This document shows, piece by piece, positions 11,057-22,600 of a DNA stretch of 64,000 nucleotides. Made by a program: the position numbers and the translations under genes. The DNA is taken from positions 620,001 through 684,000 of the forward strand of contig BRXU01000031.1 of assembly GCA_030267565.1 (NCBI GenBank). Reading direction: 5' to 3'. Source of the DNA: Pleodorina starrii. Its lineage: Eukaryota > Chlorophyta > Chlorophyceae > Chlamydomonadales > Volvocaceae. The notes under the pieces were generated by a model. It did not search any database, had not been told where the DNA came from, and saw only the letters and a program-made list of their open reading frames with translations. Position 1 is the stretch's first letter; each line of letters starts with the position of its first letter.

Positions 11057-14000
11057 ATGCCGCTCCAAAAGCGTGACCCTGCGAATCCGGTGGCCTTCCT
11101 GGACATCACCATTGGTGGGGAATCCGGTGAGCCTGTGTGAGGTTGTGCTCGGGGCTTTGCTTTGGCTCAAAACTGTCTGGATAGCACGGCACCGAATATG
11201 TTGACCAGCCGAGCGCCGCATCCCTGTGGGTGGTCCTCATCGCCTTCCCTCCCTTGCCCTGGATTTCGTTCACTGCCGCAGTCGGGCGTGTCCTTCTGGA
11301 GCTGTACAAGGATGTCGTACCAAAGGTACGGCATTGTACTGGGGCTGACGGGCCCAGCGCAGGCGGCGGGGCGGCTGGTGGTAGTAACGGCTGCCGCCGT
11401 AGTAAGGAAAGGAGGACGGGCCCCTGGCTCCAACCTCGCAGCTCCGGTGTTCGTCCTTCACACGCGCATGTCAAACCCCCATCCCTCCCCGCACGGCCCC
11501 CCCTCAACCCTCACGCTCCCAGACCGCCGAGAACTTCCGGGCGCTCTGCACGGGCGAGAAGGGGGTCGGAGAGAAGGGGGTGCCGCTGCACTTCAAGGGC
11601 TCCACCTTCCACCGCGTCATCCCAGGTGCGTGCGTGCGTGCTCGCGGTGGATGGCGAGGGCGGGGCGTAAAAAATGATACCGCAGCGGAGACGGAGACGG
11701 CGTTAGCGAACGGACCCAGAACCCGGCGGGGCGGGGCGGGCCGGTGGCTGGAGGCATGGAGGCGACTCGGGTGCAGCCCCTGCGTGAATGCGGGGCGGGG
11801 GCGGGGGCGCGCTTCATGGGAAGGGTCGTCCGGCGAGCGCCCACGGGGATGCGTGCGGGTGTGCAGCAAGCCGCGAGCCGCATAGGGAGCAGCGACTGGA
11901 GCTGTGGTGGTTTCGTTGTGGGCCTTGTGGTCAAGTACAAGGTACAAGGCCGTTCCCCCGGCGTCCGCGTGGTCACGGGGGTTTGTTGAGTTGGTTGTTG
12001 TGTAGTAACGGTAACGGTAACGGTATCCGCCGTGCTGGCGCTCCGCCCCGCTCCCTTTTGCCGCCGCTCACGCCACCGCCGCCCTCGCCGCCCTCGTTCC
12101 CTTGCACCGCCGCGCAGACTTCATGATCCAGGGAGGCGACTTCACCGCCGGAAACGGGACAGGTGCGCGCCGGCGAGCTGGCCAGTTGGCACCGGGTGGC
12201 CCCCGGGCTGCGGATGATCCGGGCTGCGATGAACCCTGCTCGGCTGCCCGGCCTGTCAGTGACCTTGGAACCGAGGCGCGTGCACTGCCCCGGTGTGCGT
12301 GATGGCATATCGATCAATGACGCGTCCCAGGCGGTTGTTCCGCCGCCTTGCGCACTCGCGATCGTCATCACCATCACCATCACCATCGTTTTGCCGCGCC
12401 CCCGCCCCCGCCGCCGCTCCCGCTAGGCGGCGAGTCCATCTACGGCGACCGCTTCGAGGACGAGGACTTTTCGTTGCCTCACGACACGCCCGGGCTGTTG
12501 TCCATGGCGAACGCGGGACCCAACACCAACGGCAGCCAGTGAGTGGCGGCGGCGGAGCGATGTAGCAGGGCGGCGCGGAGAGGGTTTGGGATGTCGCTTG
12601 TTGTCGTGGTTGTTGTTGGTATTGTTGTTGTTGCAGTGCGCGAGGGGATTCTGCAGACCCTCGGGAAGGGTTTCGGAGGTTACATTGGGGTGTTGAGAGT
12701 GTGCTGCGTTCTGCTGCTCCTGGATGGACGTACGGCAACCCGTTCCCGTCCGCACGCCTCCCCGCGCGCCTCCTTCCCCCCCGCCCCCAGGTTCTTCATC
12801 ACGACCGCCGCCACGCCCCACCTGGACGGGAAGCACGTCGTGTTCGGCCGCGTACTCAAGGTGCTTGCGCTGGTGGCTTACTTGGTGTTTTTTGCTATTG
12901 GTGTTGTGCTGGTGTTGTGCTGGTGTTGATGGTTGGGGGGCCAAAGGAGCGGGTCGGGAGGGGGGGTGTTGCAGACAGTAAACGGGCCGTGATAGCCGAG
13001 ATGGGATATGGGGGTGTTGCCGATGGATCGATCGGATCGTGTGGGGTGCTGATATCTGAGAGGCTGCAGGGGGCGCGCGGGGGGGGGACGCAGAAGATGC
13101 TCTCTGGGGCGACGCACGTGCGTACCTGGTGAACCGGCGGAAGGTGCTGCCCCTTCCGACGCCTCCGTCCCTCCGACGCCTCCGTCCCTCCTTATCCTTA
13201 TTAACACAACCCCTAACAACGGCGGCAGGCCATGTCTTTGCGCCATGGGGCTGGTTGCCGCAAAGCAGAACCTCTGGCGCCCTGCACGGCTGCACCCCCA
13301 GCCCTCCCAACGGCTGTGTCCTCCTTGTGTGTCCACCCTCCTCGTCCTCCCGCTGCAGGGTATGGGCGTGGTGCGCGAAGTCGAGCAGACGGAGACGGGC
13401 GAGGCGGACCGGGTGAGAAGGCCGAGTACAGCGCGCGGCCGGCCGGGTCGCGCTGCTCCCCCCCGTGCATCGTAACAACCAAACCCCGACCACATCTCTC
13501 TGCCCCCGAGGTCTCTCTGCCCCCGAGGTCTCTGAGCCCCACTTCCCGACTGCTCCACCCCACCCCCTGCTCCGGACCCCAGCAGCCTGCCCAACAACGC
13601 GCTACAAAACTCTCTTGTCCATCAACCTGCGACGACTTTCCGCCCGTTACCCTGCCCGCCCCGTAAATGCGCTTCCCACGCCCCATCCGCACCGCCCATC
13701 TGCCCCATCCGCCCCATCCGCACCGCCCATCTGCCCCATCCGCACCATCCGCACCGCTTTTACCTCGTCCCCCCCGACCCGCAGCCGGTCCAGCCGGTGG
13801 TGATCGCCGACTGCGGCGAGCTGAGCGCGGAGCAGCTGGAGGAGGCGGCCGCGGCGGGGGGCGGCGCCGGCTCCTTCCCGGCCTACCCCGAGGACGCGGA
13901 GAAGCCCGAGGGTGAGGAAGGCGGATGGGCAGGAGGAGGAGGAGGAGGAGGTGGAGGAGGATGCAGCTACCGTATGGGGCGCGTGGGGCTTGAGAGCGGT

Positions 14001-15864
14001 CCAGGGGAGGAGGGGTGGTTTAAGGAATGGGGAATTGCAGCGAAGTAAGCGAAGGGGTCTCCGTGGGGCAGACGTTGCCGCCTCCTGGTTGGGGATGTGT
14101 TGCCGCCGCCAACCGGCTGCCGCCGCTGGGGCTCCCTCGGAGATGGATACGGACTCAACCCGCGTGTGGATGTGGGATCCGACCTGCTCGTAACTGGGTC
14201 ACCGTGTCGCGTAACCGTGTCATGTTTTCGGGGGGGGGTGTCTGGCGCTACGCACTCGCAGGCGAGACGGAGGCGGAGTTCCGGCTGCGTGCCGGGGAGG
14301 CGATCCGGGTGGAGGGCAACGAGCTGTTCAAGGTGAGGCAGCGGGGGTGCGGCAGTGGGGAGGGTTGGGGGAGAGAGCGAATGGGGCAACAGGGAAGAGG
14401 GGCCTGCGGCGCCTGGTGCCCGTCGCGAAGCGAACGGGGACGCCGCTGCGGCCTCGCTGCCGTAGGGCTGCGTCTGCGATCGCGGCTGTGCGTGGCGGCT
14501 GTCTAACCAGTATTTGATGTACACAAACGACAATGATGATGGCGATGATGGCATGTTGTCGCACGCGCCGACTGAAAGTTGGCCTTGGCGCCCCGGCCCC
14601 TGTCACCCTCGGCAACACCTCGCTGGGTTCCGCAGGCCGGCAAGTACGGGGAAGCCGTACAGCGGTACAGCAGCGCCGTGCGGTACGTGGGCCAGCACAA
14701 CTTTGCCGACCCTAGTGCGGTTTCGGAGCAGCAAGAGGCGGCGCTGCAGCAGGCGGTCATCAGCTGCCTGCTCAACAGGTGGGTCGGTCGGTCGGGGGGG
14801 GCGGGGTGCGGGGGCCCTATGGAAGACGAACCGGAGTGAATTGTGGGGGGCCGAGTTTTGGGACGAACTGCAGGAAGGTAAGGCGGCGACGTGGTCCGGC
14901 CGCTGAGCCGAACATTTCCTTGCCCACCTCTCTGGACTGTCGTACCCCCCCCCCCCGCAGGGCTTTTTGTTTCTTTCTTGCAAATTCACTCTTCAACCCC
15001 CCCCCCCACACACACACACACACGCTTCATTATTTGCCGTTTCCGGTCTCCGGCCTATCCGTGGATAACCCTCACGCGCAGGGCCGCCTGCCGGCTGCGT
15101 CTGGGCAAGCCCGAGGCTGCCCTCGCCGATGCGGAGGCGGTTCTGGAGCAAGCGCCCGACAACGTCAAGGCGCTGTTCCGAGCCGGACAGGCCAGGCACG
15201 CGCTCAAGGTGGGTGTGGTTCTCGACGTCTCGAAGTCGACTCCGAAGTCGACCTGGTAGGCGGCCCTTGCTTGCTAAGGTGCTGATGCGGGGCGTGATGC
15301 AGCCACCTGCTGCTGGCTCCGTGTTGTGCGTGTGCAACACTATGTGTGTATGTGTTTGTGTGTTGTTAACGGTACCATGCTGTGTACGTCTGCAGAGCTA
15401 CGAGGACGCGATGGCCGACCTGAAGCGAGCTGCGGAGCTGGAGCCGTCGGACAAGGGCATTGCGGGTAGGTTGGGAGCAGCCGGGGTGGAGGGGAGGGCT
15501 GGGAGGGGCCTTCGTGGGAGGACTTGGAGGAAGTGGCAGAGGAGGTCTTGACGAGGTTTGAGGGCAAGCGGGTAGGGTGGAGAGCCAGGGGAGCCACACG
15601 GAGGGCCACACTGTCGGTGCGCACCCCTGTGGCGGCACCCGCCTGCCTGATCAGTTATCGCGCAGTCGGCTCTACGCCTCCTCGTCGGCCAGCTGGCTCA
15701 GCTTCATTGCATTGCAACCCCTCAACAGCTCGCCCGCCCGCTCAACTCGCTCGCTCGCCCGCCCGCTGCCTCGGTTCCGCGCAGCCGAGCTGGCCAAGTG
15801 CAAGGCCGCGCTGGAGGCGGAGAAGAAGAAGGAGCGGGCCACCTATGCGCGCATGTTCGGCTAA
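11057..15864 (+). CDS. CYP40: Cyclophilin 40 (peptidyl-prolyl isomerase with TPR domain)
   Basis: Thirteen exons: 11057-11126, 11282-11325, 11523-11625, 12118-12162, 12427-12538, 12791-12860, 13359-13412, 13785-13911, 14262-14332, 14636-14778, 15082-15208, 15396-15465, 15785-15864. The product is 371 aa, matching the ~370 aa of the family (plant SQUINT, yeast Cpr6/7). Residues ~10-180 form the cyclophilin domain, with FHRVIP (catalytic Arg), the MIQGGDFT loop and [19 protein letters not shown]. The residue that is Trp in cyclophilin A is His here, as in other CYP40s, which goes with weak cyclosporin binding. Residues ~220-350 hold three TPR units ([57 protein letters not shown]), and the TPR domain is the Hsp90 C-terminus docking site. 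In plants CYP40 promotes AGO1 loading. The C-terminal [12 protein letters not shown] is typical. Confidence 0.95.
13682..13760 (+). repeat. Intronic minisatellite in CYP40
   Basis: Direct repeats built from CCCATCCGCACCG and CCCATCTGCC blocks, lying just before the acceptor of the exon at 13785. The sequence is pyrimidine-rich and may double as the polypyrimidine tract. Confidence 0.7.
14951..15023 (+). repeat. Poly-C and (CA)n simple repeats
   Basis: Two poly-C runs and a (CA)n tract of about nine units, inside the CYP40 intron that precedes the exon at 15082. Confidence 0.75.
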
Positions 15865-16290
15865 GCGGCCGGACCGCGTGCGGCCCCGGCTCCATCCCGG
15901 GCGCCCGCTGCCGCCGCCGCCGTGCCGGCCCGCCGCCGCGGTCATCGCTGCTGCTGGCGTTACCGTTGCACGCGGACCCGTGGGGAGGGGAGGGCGGACA
16001 GGCAGGCGGGGGAGGGAGGGCAGGCACGCGGGCGTTGTGGCGTGTGTTGCCTGGGGCAAGAGTGCCGCCTGGTTGCAGTTAGGCCGGGTGCGAGCGGTTG
16101 GCTCGTAGACAGATCGCAGACCCGACGTATCGCAGACCCGACGCACGCGCTGGCACGGGCATGCCCCCTGGGCATTTGCGCAGCGTTGACCAGTCACGTG
16201 TCGATGCTGCCGTATTTAATTTACCCCACTGCCTTTCATGGCCTTGCCTACCCTTATGGCGGCAATATTGAAATATTAAACGCAGAACAC

Positions 16291-16295
16291 TGTAA
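16291..16295 (+). terminator. TGTAA poly(A) signal for CYP40
   Basis: TGTAA followed closely by an AATAAA-like run, 427 nt after the CYP40 stop. It is in the right orientation, and no other plus-strand gene lies between. Confidence 0.6.
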
Positions 16296-16305
16296 CAATA
16301 AAAGG

Positions 16306-16664
16306 TGCAGTGCACTGCAAGGGCTTCGCCCCTCCCAGCCACAGCACTCCAGAAAAACCAAATGAACACCCTTCGAGCCCAACCCCCCAAAAGGTCTTCC
16401 CTGACCCTTCTCTAGCTATGGAGTCCGCATTACGAGAACAGCAGACGAGTACATTCCCTCACGGAAACGAAACACTGCGACTACATTCCCACCGGGAGCA
16501 AGCCAACGACTGCCGACAACACCCTTCCACCGCTTTACCGCAGCATCGTCTGGCTTCGGAACACCGCTCACAGACAATCTCTTCGTGCCTCTTGGTGCCT
16601 ACGCGCTGTCGTGCTTTGCCACAACATGGGTGTCACTACACAGCCACAACAACGGGTGACCTCG
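16306..16664. other. Convergent 3' region, CYP40 and OTU gene
   Basis: About 360 nt presumably containing the OTU gene's 3' UTR. I found no coding exon and no TGTAA on the minus strand here. Confidence 0.5.
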
Positions 16665-18557
16665 TCAGGCGGCGGGCGCCCCACCAGCGCCGGCCTCGGG
16701 CCCCTCGGGCACCAATAGATCGTAGTGCGAGCCGCTCCACAGCAGGTTGATGGGCTGTACGGCACCCAGCATGTGATCGCCGTACGTCACGATGGGCGCC
16801 AGCTCGCCGTCCTGCACGTGGTACACCGTAATTGGCCGTTGTACCACATGCACCGCCATGACCATCTCCGGCTCGCCTGTGGGTATATGAGCGAACGTGC
16901 ACGGCCGTGTTGTTGCGGTCAGGTGGCGGCAGGGCGTTGGGGAGCCGAAGGCGGGCGACGGGACAGCTCATGGGAGACGAGCGACCCACGGGTCACTTCC
17001 CCTCTTCTTTGCGGGCGGCGATTAGTGCGATGCGGGAGCTGGCGCCCTGCGCCCGGACACCATTAGCGGACCACGGGGCCCCAGATTTTCGGGCCACCTG
17101 CAGCCCCTGGAGCCGCAGCCCATCCCCCTCCCGCCCCCGTCCCGCCGCATCCCGCACCGCCCCGCCCAGCCGCACCTCCCCACGCCATCGGGTGCGACAT
17201 CATACGGCAGTATTCATCGAAATCCGAGGCGATGCCCGGCAGAAAAGGCTCCATCTCCCTGCCGAGATCAGGTCACACGCAGAGGGCGAGACGCGATGCC
17301 GAGGAGGCCACGTTTTAGGGTTCGCGAAGCGTGTTTTGGGCACCGGCATCTGGGGACACGAACCCACGATGGCGTCCTGGCAGAGGCTTGAGTGAACCAT
17401 TTCACAGTGGACCCAGATCAACCACCCCTGGCCGCCGCTGCTGCCCTCAAGGAGTTGGGCGCATAAAGCAAGCTGGATGGGACCATTGGGGCTCCCCACC
17501 CCGAGGCAAGTACAGCAGGCCAAAAGGAACAGATAGGAAACATGCACCGCGCGGTGGTGTGACATGCTATGCTATGCAAATAAACAGCATAGCATAGCAT
17601 GCCGCAGCGCAGCACGGCATACACACCCCATACCCCGTGTGCACGCATCACCTACTCTCTCCGTTTCCGCAGCTCCCGCACCACCGCCTGCCTCAGGTTC
17701 TGAGCCGCCACCTCCTCCGACTCCAGGGACATCGCCTTGCCTGCGCGTCACGGCAACGTACGGCGAGGCAAAGCTAGCGTTAGCTTCCCTTGCTGCGCAA
17801 CGGCGCAAGTGGGCTTTGCATGCCCGTAACCAGACCGTGACGTGGCAGGAGAGATAAGCCAGGCTCGGGGCGGGGGCCGGCTGCGTCCCAATGCGGCTAC
17901 GGGCTCGACGCGTCAGGGCGTCCACCACTTGCAAGGGGGCCCCCAGGAAAATTCCTGCGCCCCAGCTTTAGCAAGCTGTGCAACCACATAGGTAGCCGTG
18001 CAGGAACGGGGCCACAAACACGGCTGGAACCCAATCAAACCCGCGGAATCCGGCCAATCCGAAACCAACCGAGGGACTCACAAGGTCACAACACCGAGGT
18101 GTACGTAGCATCACGTACCATGGGTCGCCACCTGCGCGCCTTGAACGATTGCCCGAAACATGCACGCCCCGTCGCCGGAGATGCGGCGAAGCCGGAAGCG
18201 GACCGGGGGCTGTTGTTGCTGCTGCTGGGAGGCGTCTGCTGAGGTGGCGGAGGCGTTGCCGCTGCCGGAGGCAGCGGCAGCAACGGCGCCCGGGCTCGAT
18301 GACGTCACGAAGTACGGGCCCTCTCGCCGTACCACTGGGCTCACGGCGGACGTCACCGGTGTGATGAGGGCCCTGAGGTCTGGCCAGCCTGTGAAGGTCA
18401 TCGGGGAGGAGAGGGATGGGGATGGAGGTCTAAGAGACAGTGGGCTTGCTGGCAAGACGCGTGAGGGGTAGCCGAGGTAGAGGTGCCGCTGGGTGCAGTG
18501 CGGTGACGGGAGAGGGGCGGCTGCTGGAGACGGGCCTTGGGGTCGCGGCGCCGGCAT
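16665..18557 (-). CDS. OTU-family cysteine protease (deubiquitinase)
   Basis: Exons: 18557-18119, 17740-17656, 17258-17176, 16876-16665. Phases agree and give 272 aa from the ATG at 18557. The N-terminal ~120 residues are low-complexity (Pro, Ser, Ala and a Gln run). The catalytic exon has RRISGDGACMFRAIVQGAQ, an OTU box with Asp-Gly-x-Cys in which the Cys is the nucleophile. The next exons give a helical segment (LRQAVVRELRKRR), the SDFDEYCRMM block and AWGGEPEMVMAVHVVQRPITVY. The end has NLLWSGSHYDLLVP, which contains the catalytic His. The order matches plant OTU proteins such as Arabidopsis OTU4, which cleave ubiquitin chains. An apparent TAG near 17652 is avoided because the donor is GA|GTAGGT. 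An extra upstream exon remains possible. Confidence 0.88.
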
Positions 18558-19621
18558 ACGCAATTGCTAGCACCATCACAGCACAGCTGGCCTGCTGATT
18601 TGCCGACAGGCGGCTGGGACGGTCCGAGCATTGAATTGCCGTTGAACACGCACCGGGCATCGACCCGACACGACCGACACGGACCCACAGACCCGCTGTA
18701 CAGTCTCACCCGCAGCGCTGACCGGACGAGCCACCCAGTGTTGCCGTCGGCTACACAAGCTCCTCCCCGTCAGAGCCGTTCGCCGAATCGCAAGCATTTG
18801 ATAAATACGGCAGCCCCCACCAAGAAGCGAGAGTTTTCGGCAGTGACTAGAGCACCTAAAGCTAAGCGTATGGGCAAATTGCAACAGTCTGTGCAAATCC
18901 ATAGCTGCTGTTCAGAATACAGAATTATTTCCGTAGTCGAACGTACGACAGACGTTGAAAAGTCCGCCACAGTTAGGTATCTGACTGGAAACCTTTCCTA
19001 CCTTACTTTTACATCCCGCACTTACGATCTTGTTGTGTGTTGTCTGAGCAGAGACAAAGACTGGGTGCCTCGGGTCCAACTCTGACTAGGACTTTGGTCC
19101 CTGTAGCCTATCGGATAAGTGGTTAGTGCATTCCCCTCTCACATGGGAGGTCAAAAACGACGTCGGGTAGCTGCAGGAGGGCGAGGGGACTCGACCATCG
19201 CTGGAGAGAACACTGCCAGGTGAGGCAGAGCCAGGATTATCCTCTTCCTTCCCCTTCGAGCGCGTATGTCACTGCTAGCACACAGAGAGTCAGATTTGAA
19301 GGCTTGTTGGTATACACGCGTACGCAAGTTTGTGCAATCGTGTTACTTTTCGGCGCATGGTTCCTCGACACCACAACGCGGCTTAAAACATGTGCATATG
19401 GCATGTGGAAATGAAAATGGCAGGTCCTGTCCGCTGCCCAAAGCCCCTTGCTTGCGCAGGTCACCCCGTTCAAGGGCGCCCACAGCACCCCGCCTCCTCA
19501 CCTCGCCTCACTCACCCATGACTCAGCCCCCCCAGCCCCCAGCCCTTTCCCCCAGCACCTATCCATTGTGGCCCTGTTAACCATCCCTGCCATCCTCGCC
19601 AACCTCGTGTTCCCCAATCAG
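18558..19621. promoter_or_regulatory. Divergent region between OTU gene and F-box/LRR gene
   Basis: About 1 kb between two head-to-head genes. It should contain the OTU promoter and the unresolved first exon and promoter of the F-box gene. A tRNA-like stretch lies at 19102-19152. No other gene is supported. Confidence 0.45.
19102..19152 (+). other. tRNA-like fragment (pseudo-tRNA or SINE head)
   Basis: The segment resembles the 5' half of a tRNA. A D-arm/A-box-like GATAAGTGGTTAGTGCA is followed by an imperfect anticodon stem enclosing CTCACAT, which would give anticodon CAC (Val) with one C-A mismatch. No TPsiC arm or GGTTCGA B-box follows, and no acceptor stem closes. It is therefore not a functional tRNA as it stands. 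A tRNA-derived SINE remnant is the alternative. Confidence 0.3.
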
Positions 19622-22600
19622 ATGGGGCGAGCTGCCGCGCGAGATCGTGGCGATGATCGCCAGCTACACCTGTGCACCGGTGCAGCCGTTTCCCTTCACC
19701 TGCCTCGTCCACAACACAGACCCCGACTCCAGCGCCTATCATCGTCAGGAAGACCGCTCCTTCATGGGCCCGGGAGCGCAGTTCACCGTCAGCAAGGGGC
19801 CGACACAGCCAACGCCTGGACCCATGGGTCAACCGGGCGGCAGCAGCGGCAACGACGCGGGGCCTTCGGCCGCGGCGGGCCCCTCGACCTCCCTGGCGCC
19901 GACTGGCGGCGCTGACGCCAATGGAGAGGCGGAGGAGGAGGCGCCCGGCGGCGCCATTCCTGGCACCTTCCGGCCGTCGCGTATGAGCGACACGGCGCTG
20001 GCGATGCGCTGCGTGTGCCGGCTGTGGTGCGAGGTGCTGGGCGAGGGTGTGCGGCGGGTGCTGCTGCCGGGCGGGGGGACCTTTGTCATCTGGGCCTCCC
20101 ACTTCCCGCGCATCTCCCACCTGGCCCTCGGCAGCTGCACCGACCTGCTGGTCCGCAGCCCCGGCGGCGACGGCGCCGCCGTCGGCGCCGACCAGGCAGG
20201 GCCCGGGCCCAGCAGCGCGGCGGCAGCCGCCGCCGCCGGCGCTGCCGGTGGCCGGCGGCGATCGCAGCGCGCCGCTGGTGGCGGCGGAGCCGCCGCGCCG
20301 GCGCGGGCCGGCCGGCGCAGCAGCGGCGGCGGAGCTGCACCGGCGCCAAGCAAGGCGCGGTCGCTGGCGGCCCTGGCGTCGCTCCGGAACCTGCAGGTCT
20401 CGGACACTGCCGTGCACCTCGACCTGGCGGCCAGCTGCCCCTCGCTGGAGGAGCTCGTGGTATGGGCGCACAGCCAGCACCAGCAGTACGGCACGCGCCC
20501 CGGGCACGAGGCCATCGCTTTCGGCGGCAACGCCTTCGCGCCGGGCGGCGGCGGCCGCCGCCACGGCGGCGCCGGTGGCCTGCAGGCTGCCGTTGCCGCC
20601 GGCGCGTCGCACGTCACGCGTCGCTCCGCGCTAGACCGCACCTTGTCCGGCCTGCCGGGGCTGCGGAAGCTGGGGCTCTCTGGAGTAGACGCATCGGCGG
20701 CGCGGCTGGGAGCGGCGCTGATGGCCCTGACGGGACTGACGAGCCTGCGGCTGTACCAGTGCCGGTTGCCCACCTTCATCGGCGCGCCGGAGAGGGCGCG
20801 TTCCGGCCACAACAGCTTCGGAAGGGACCTGGTGCTGAACCTGGGTGCCAAGCTGCAGGTATGGGACCGATACGGCGCTGTACACGCGCGGTTGGGCGGC
20901 ACGGGCGCGGCCCCGGCGGCACTCGGCCGCCCACCGTCCTCGCTGGTTTCACGCGTTGATAAGAGGCACCAGCGCAGCGAACATGGCCGTGGAAGCCCAC
21001 TCAATGCTGAACCCAAGTGCCTTCATTTCCACCCTCATCTGATGATAGCACGCGGAGCGCAGGGCCCCCAGCCGCCTTTGGAGCGAAGGGCCAACGCAGC
21101 CAAGGGGCCCCCGAACGCACCGAGCCCACATGCGCAACCCTGCTCCGTCTCCCTCCCATTTGCGCCTGCCGCCTGGGCCCCTCCTCCTCCAGGACCTGTC
21201 GCTCCAGAGATGTGCCATCCGTGTGCTGCCCGATGAGCTGCTGGCGGGCCTTACGGGGCTGCGACTGCTGGACCTCTCGTCGAACATGCTGCACGCCCTG
21301 CCGGCCACGGTCACGCTGATGTCGCGGCTGGAGGTGGGTGCGAGGCAGGCCCAGGGAAGCGGCGGGGCGAAAAAGAAGATACCGGCACCGCAGCGATGGG
21401 ACGGATGCACCATCAGCGAACCCGGGCCCGGCAATGCTTAGCGGCGGGGAAGGCCGTAAATCTGACTATCACCGAGCGGGGAAGCACACGGGGTGGCTTG
21501 GGGCTAGACCCTCTTTTCGCTTGCCCGTTAGCCTCCGCTGCCAGCTGCCTGATCGCGCGCGTACCCCGCCGCGTGTGCTGCTGGGCCCGTTCGCCCACGT
21601 CAGCTCGGCTGTTTCGCTGCTTTCTTGGCCCCCCGGGGACTGCCCTGGCCGCCGTCCTTATCTAGCTTCGCCTCGCCTCCTCGCTCGCCCTTCTCGCCGC
21701 CCGCCACCATCAGCCCACCTCCCGCGTCCGTCCGTCCGTCCGTCTTTCTTTCCTGTGCCAGTACCTGGACCTGCAGCACAACACGCTGGGCTCCCTGCCG
21801 GAGGGAATGGCGGCGCTGAGCCGGCTGGCGGATCTGGATGTGTCGGGCAACTACCTGCACCGACTGCCCGCGGACTTCGGGCAGCTCACCGCGTAAGCAC
21901 CGGGCACTGAAGAGGGCAGGCGGGCAGTGAGCACCGGGCAAGGAGCAGTGAGCACTGGGCAAGGAGCGGGCCGGCGCGCGGGTGGCCCGGGATGCTGGGC
22001 AGGAAGGTCGAGCTTGCGAGCTCCGGCGATCTAGGGCCTTGCCTGGTGGAGATCCGTGCAGTGGTTTGGTCATGGGTTGTTGGGGCCGGGATGGGATCGG
22101 GGATGAGCAGGGCGGCCTGCTGGGGGTGCTGGGCCGGCTGTGGAAACTGGCAGTGATGGTAACGATCGACCCGGGTGCATCAGTCCATTCCGGAATCGCT
22201 TTGGGTCGGCTGTGTACCCAGCTCGCACGCGTGCACGCCCAAGTGTGAGGCTTGATGCGCAGCCGCGGCTACCGCCTTATCATTGCGCCCCCATTCCTCC
22301 CTTTCCTCGCTCTCGTCGCCGCCCTCGCCGCCCCCGCTGTCGGCCCCAAACCGCCCGCCTCCCTCCTCTCAGCCTGACGCACCTGCACCTGGGCGGCCTC
22401 CACGGCTTGGACATGGGGCTATCCTGGCCCCTGCTCACCTCCCTCACCAACCTACACTCGCTGGGTGGGTGGGGCTGCGGGTTGAAACCCGAACGCAGAG
22501 ATGTAACTGAGACGACCCGGGATAGCGAGGCAGCACACCTTCGACACATACCTGGGACTTGACTCGGGGCTGGGGGGTGTAGGAGCGCGAGATCCGCCGC

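Noticed and set aside
12423..13493. 356-codon minus-strand open frame
   Set aside because: It overlaps CYP40 exons and introns, has no recognisable domain and starts at no plausible gene boundary.
17640..17660. Apparent in-frame TAG in the OTU gene suggesting a pseudogene
   Set aside because: The stop is created only if the donor is placed after TAG. The donor GA|GTAGGT keeps frame and joins RRE to EMEPF as in homologues.
19512..21016. Long minus-strand open frames (366 and 395 codons) opposite the F-box/LRR exon
   Set aside because: They are Ala/Arg/Pro-rich shadows of a GC-rich coding exon, and the plus frame carries the F-box and LRR motifs.
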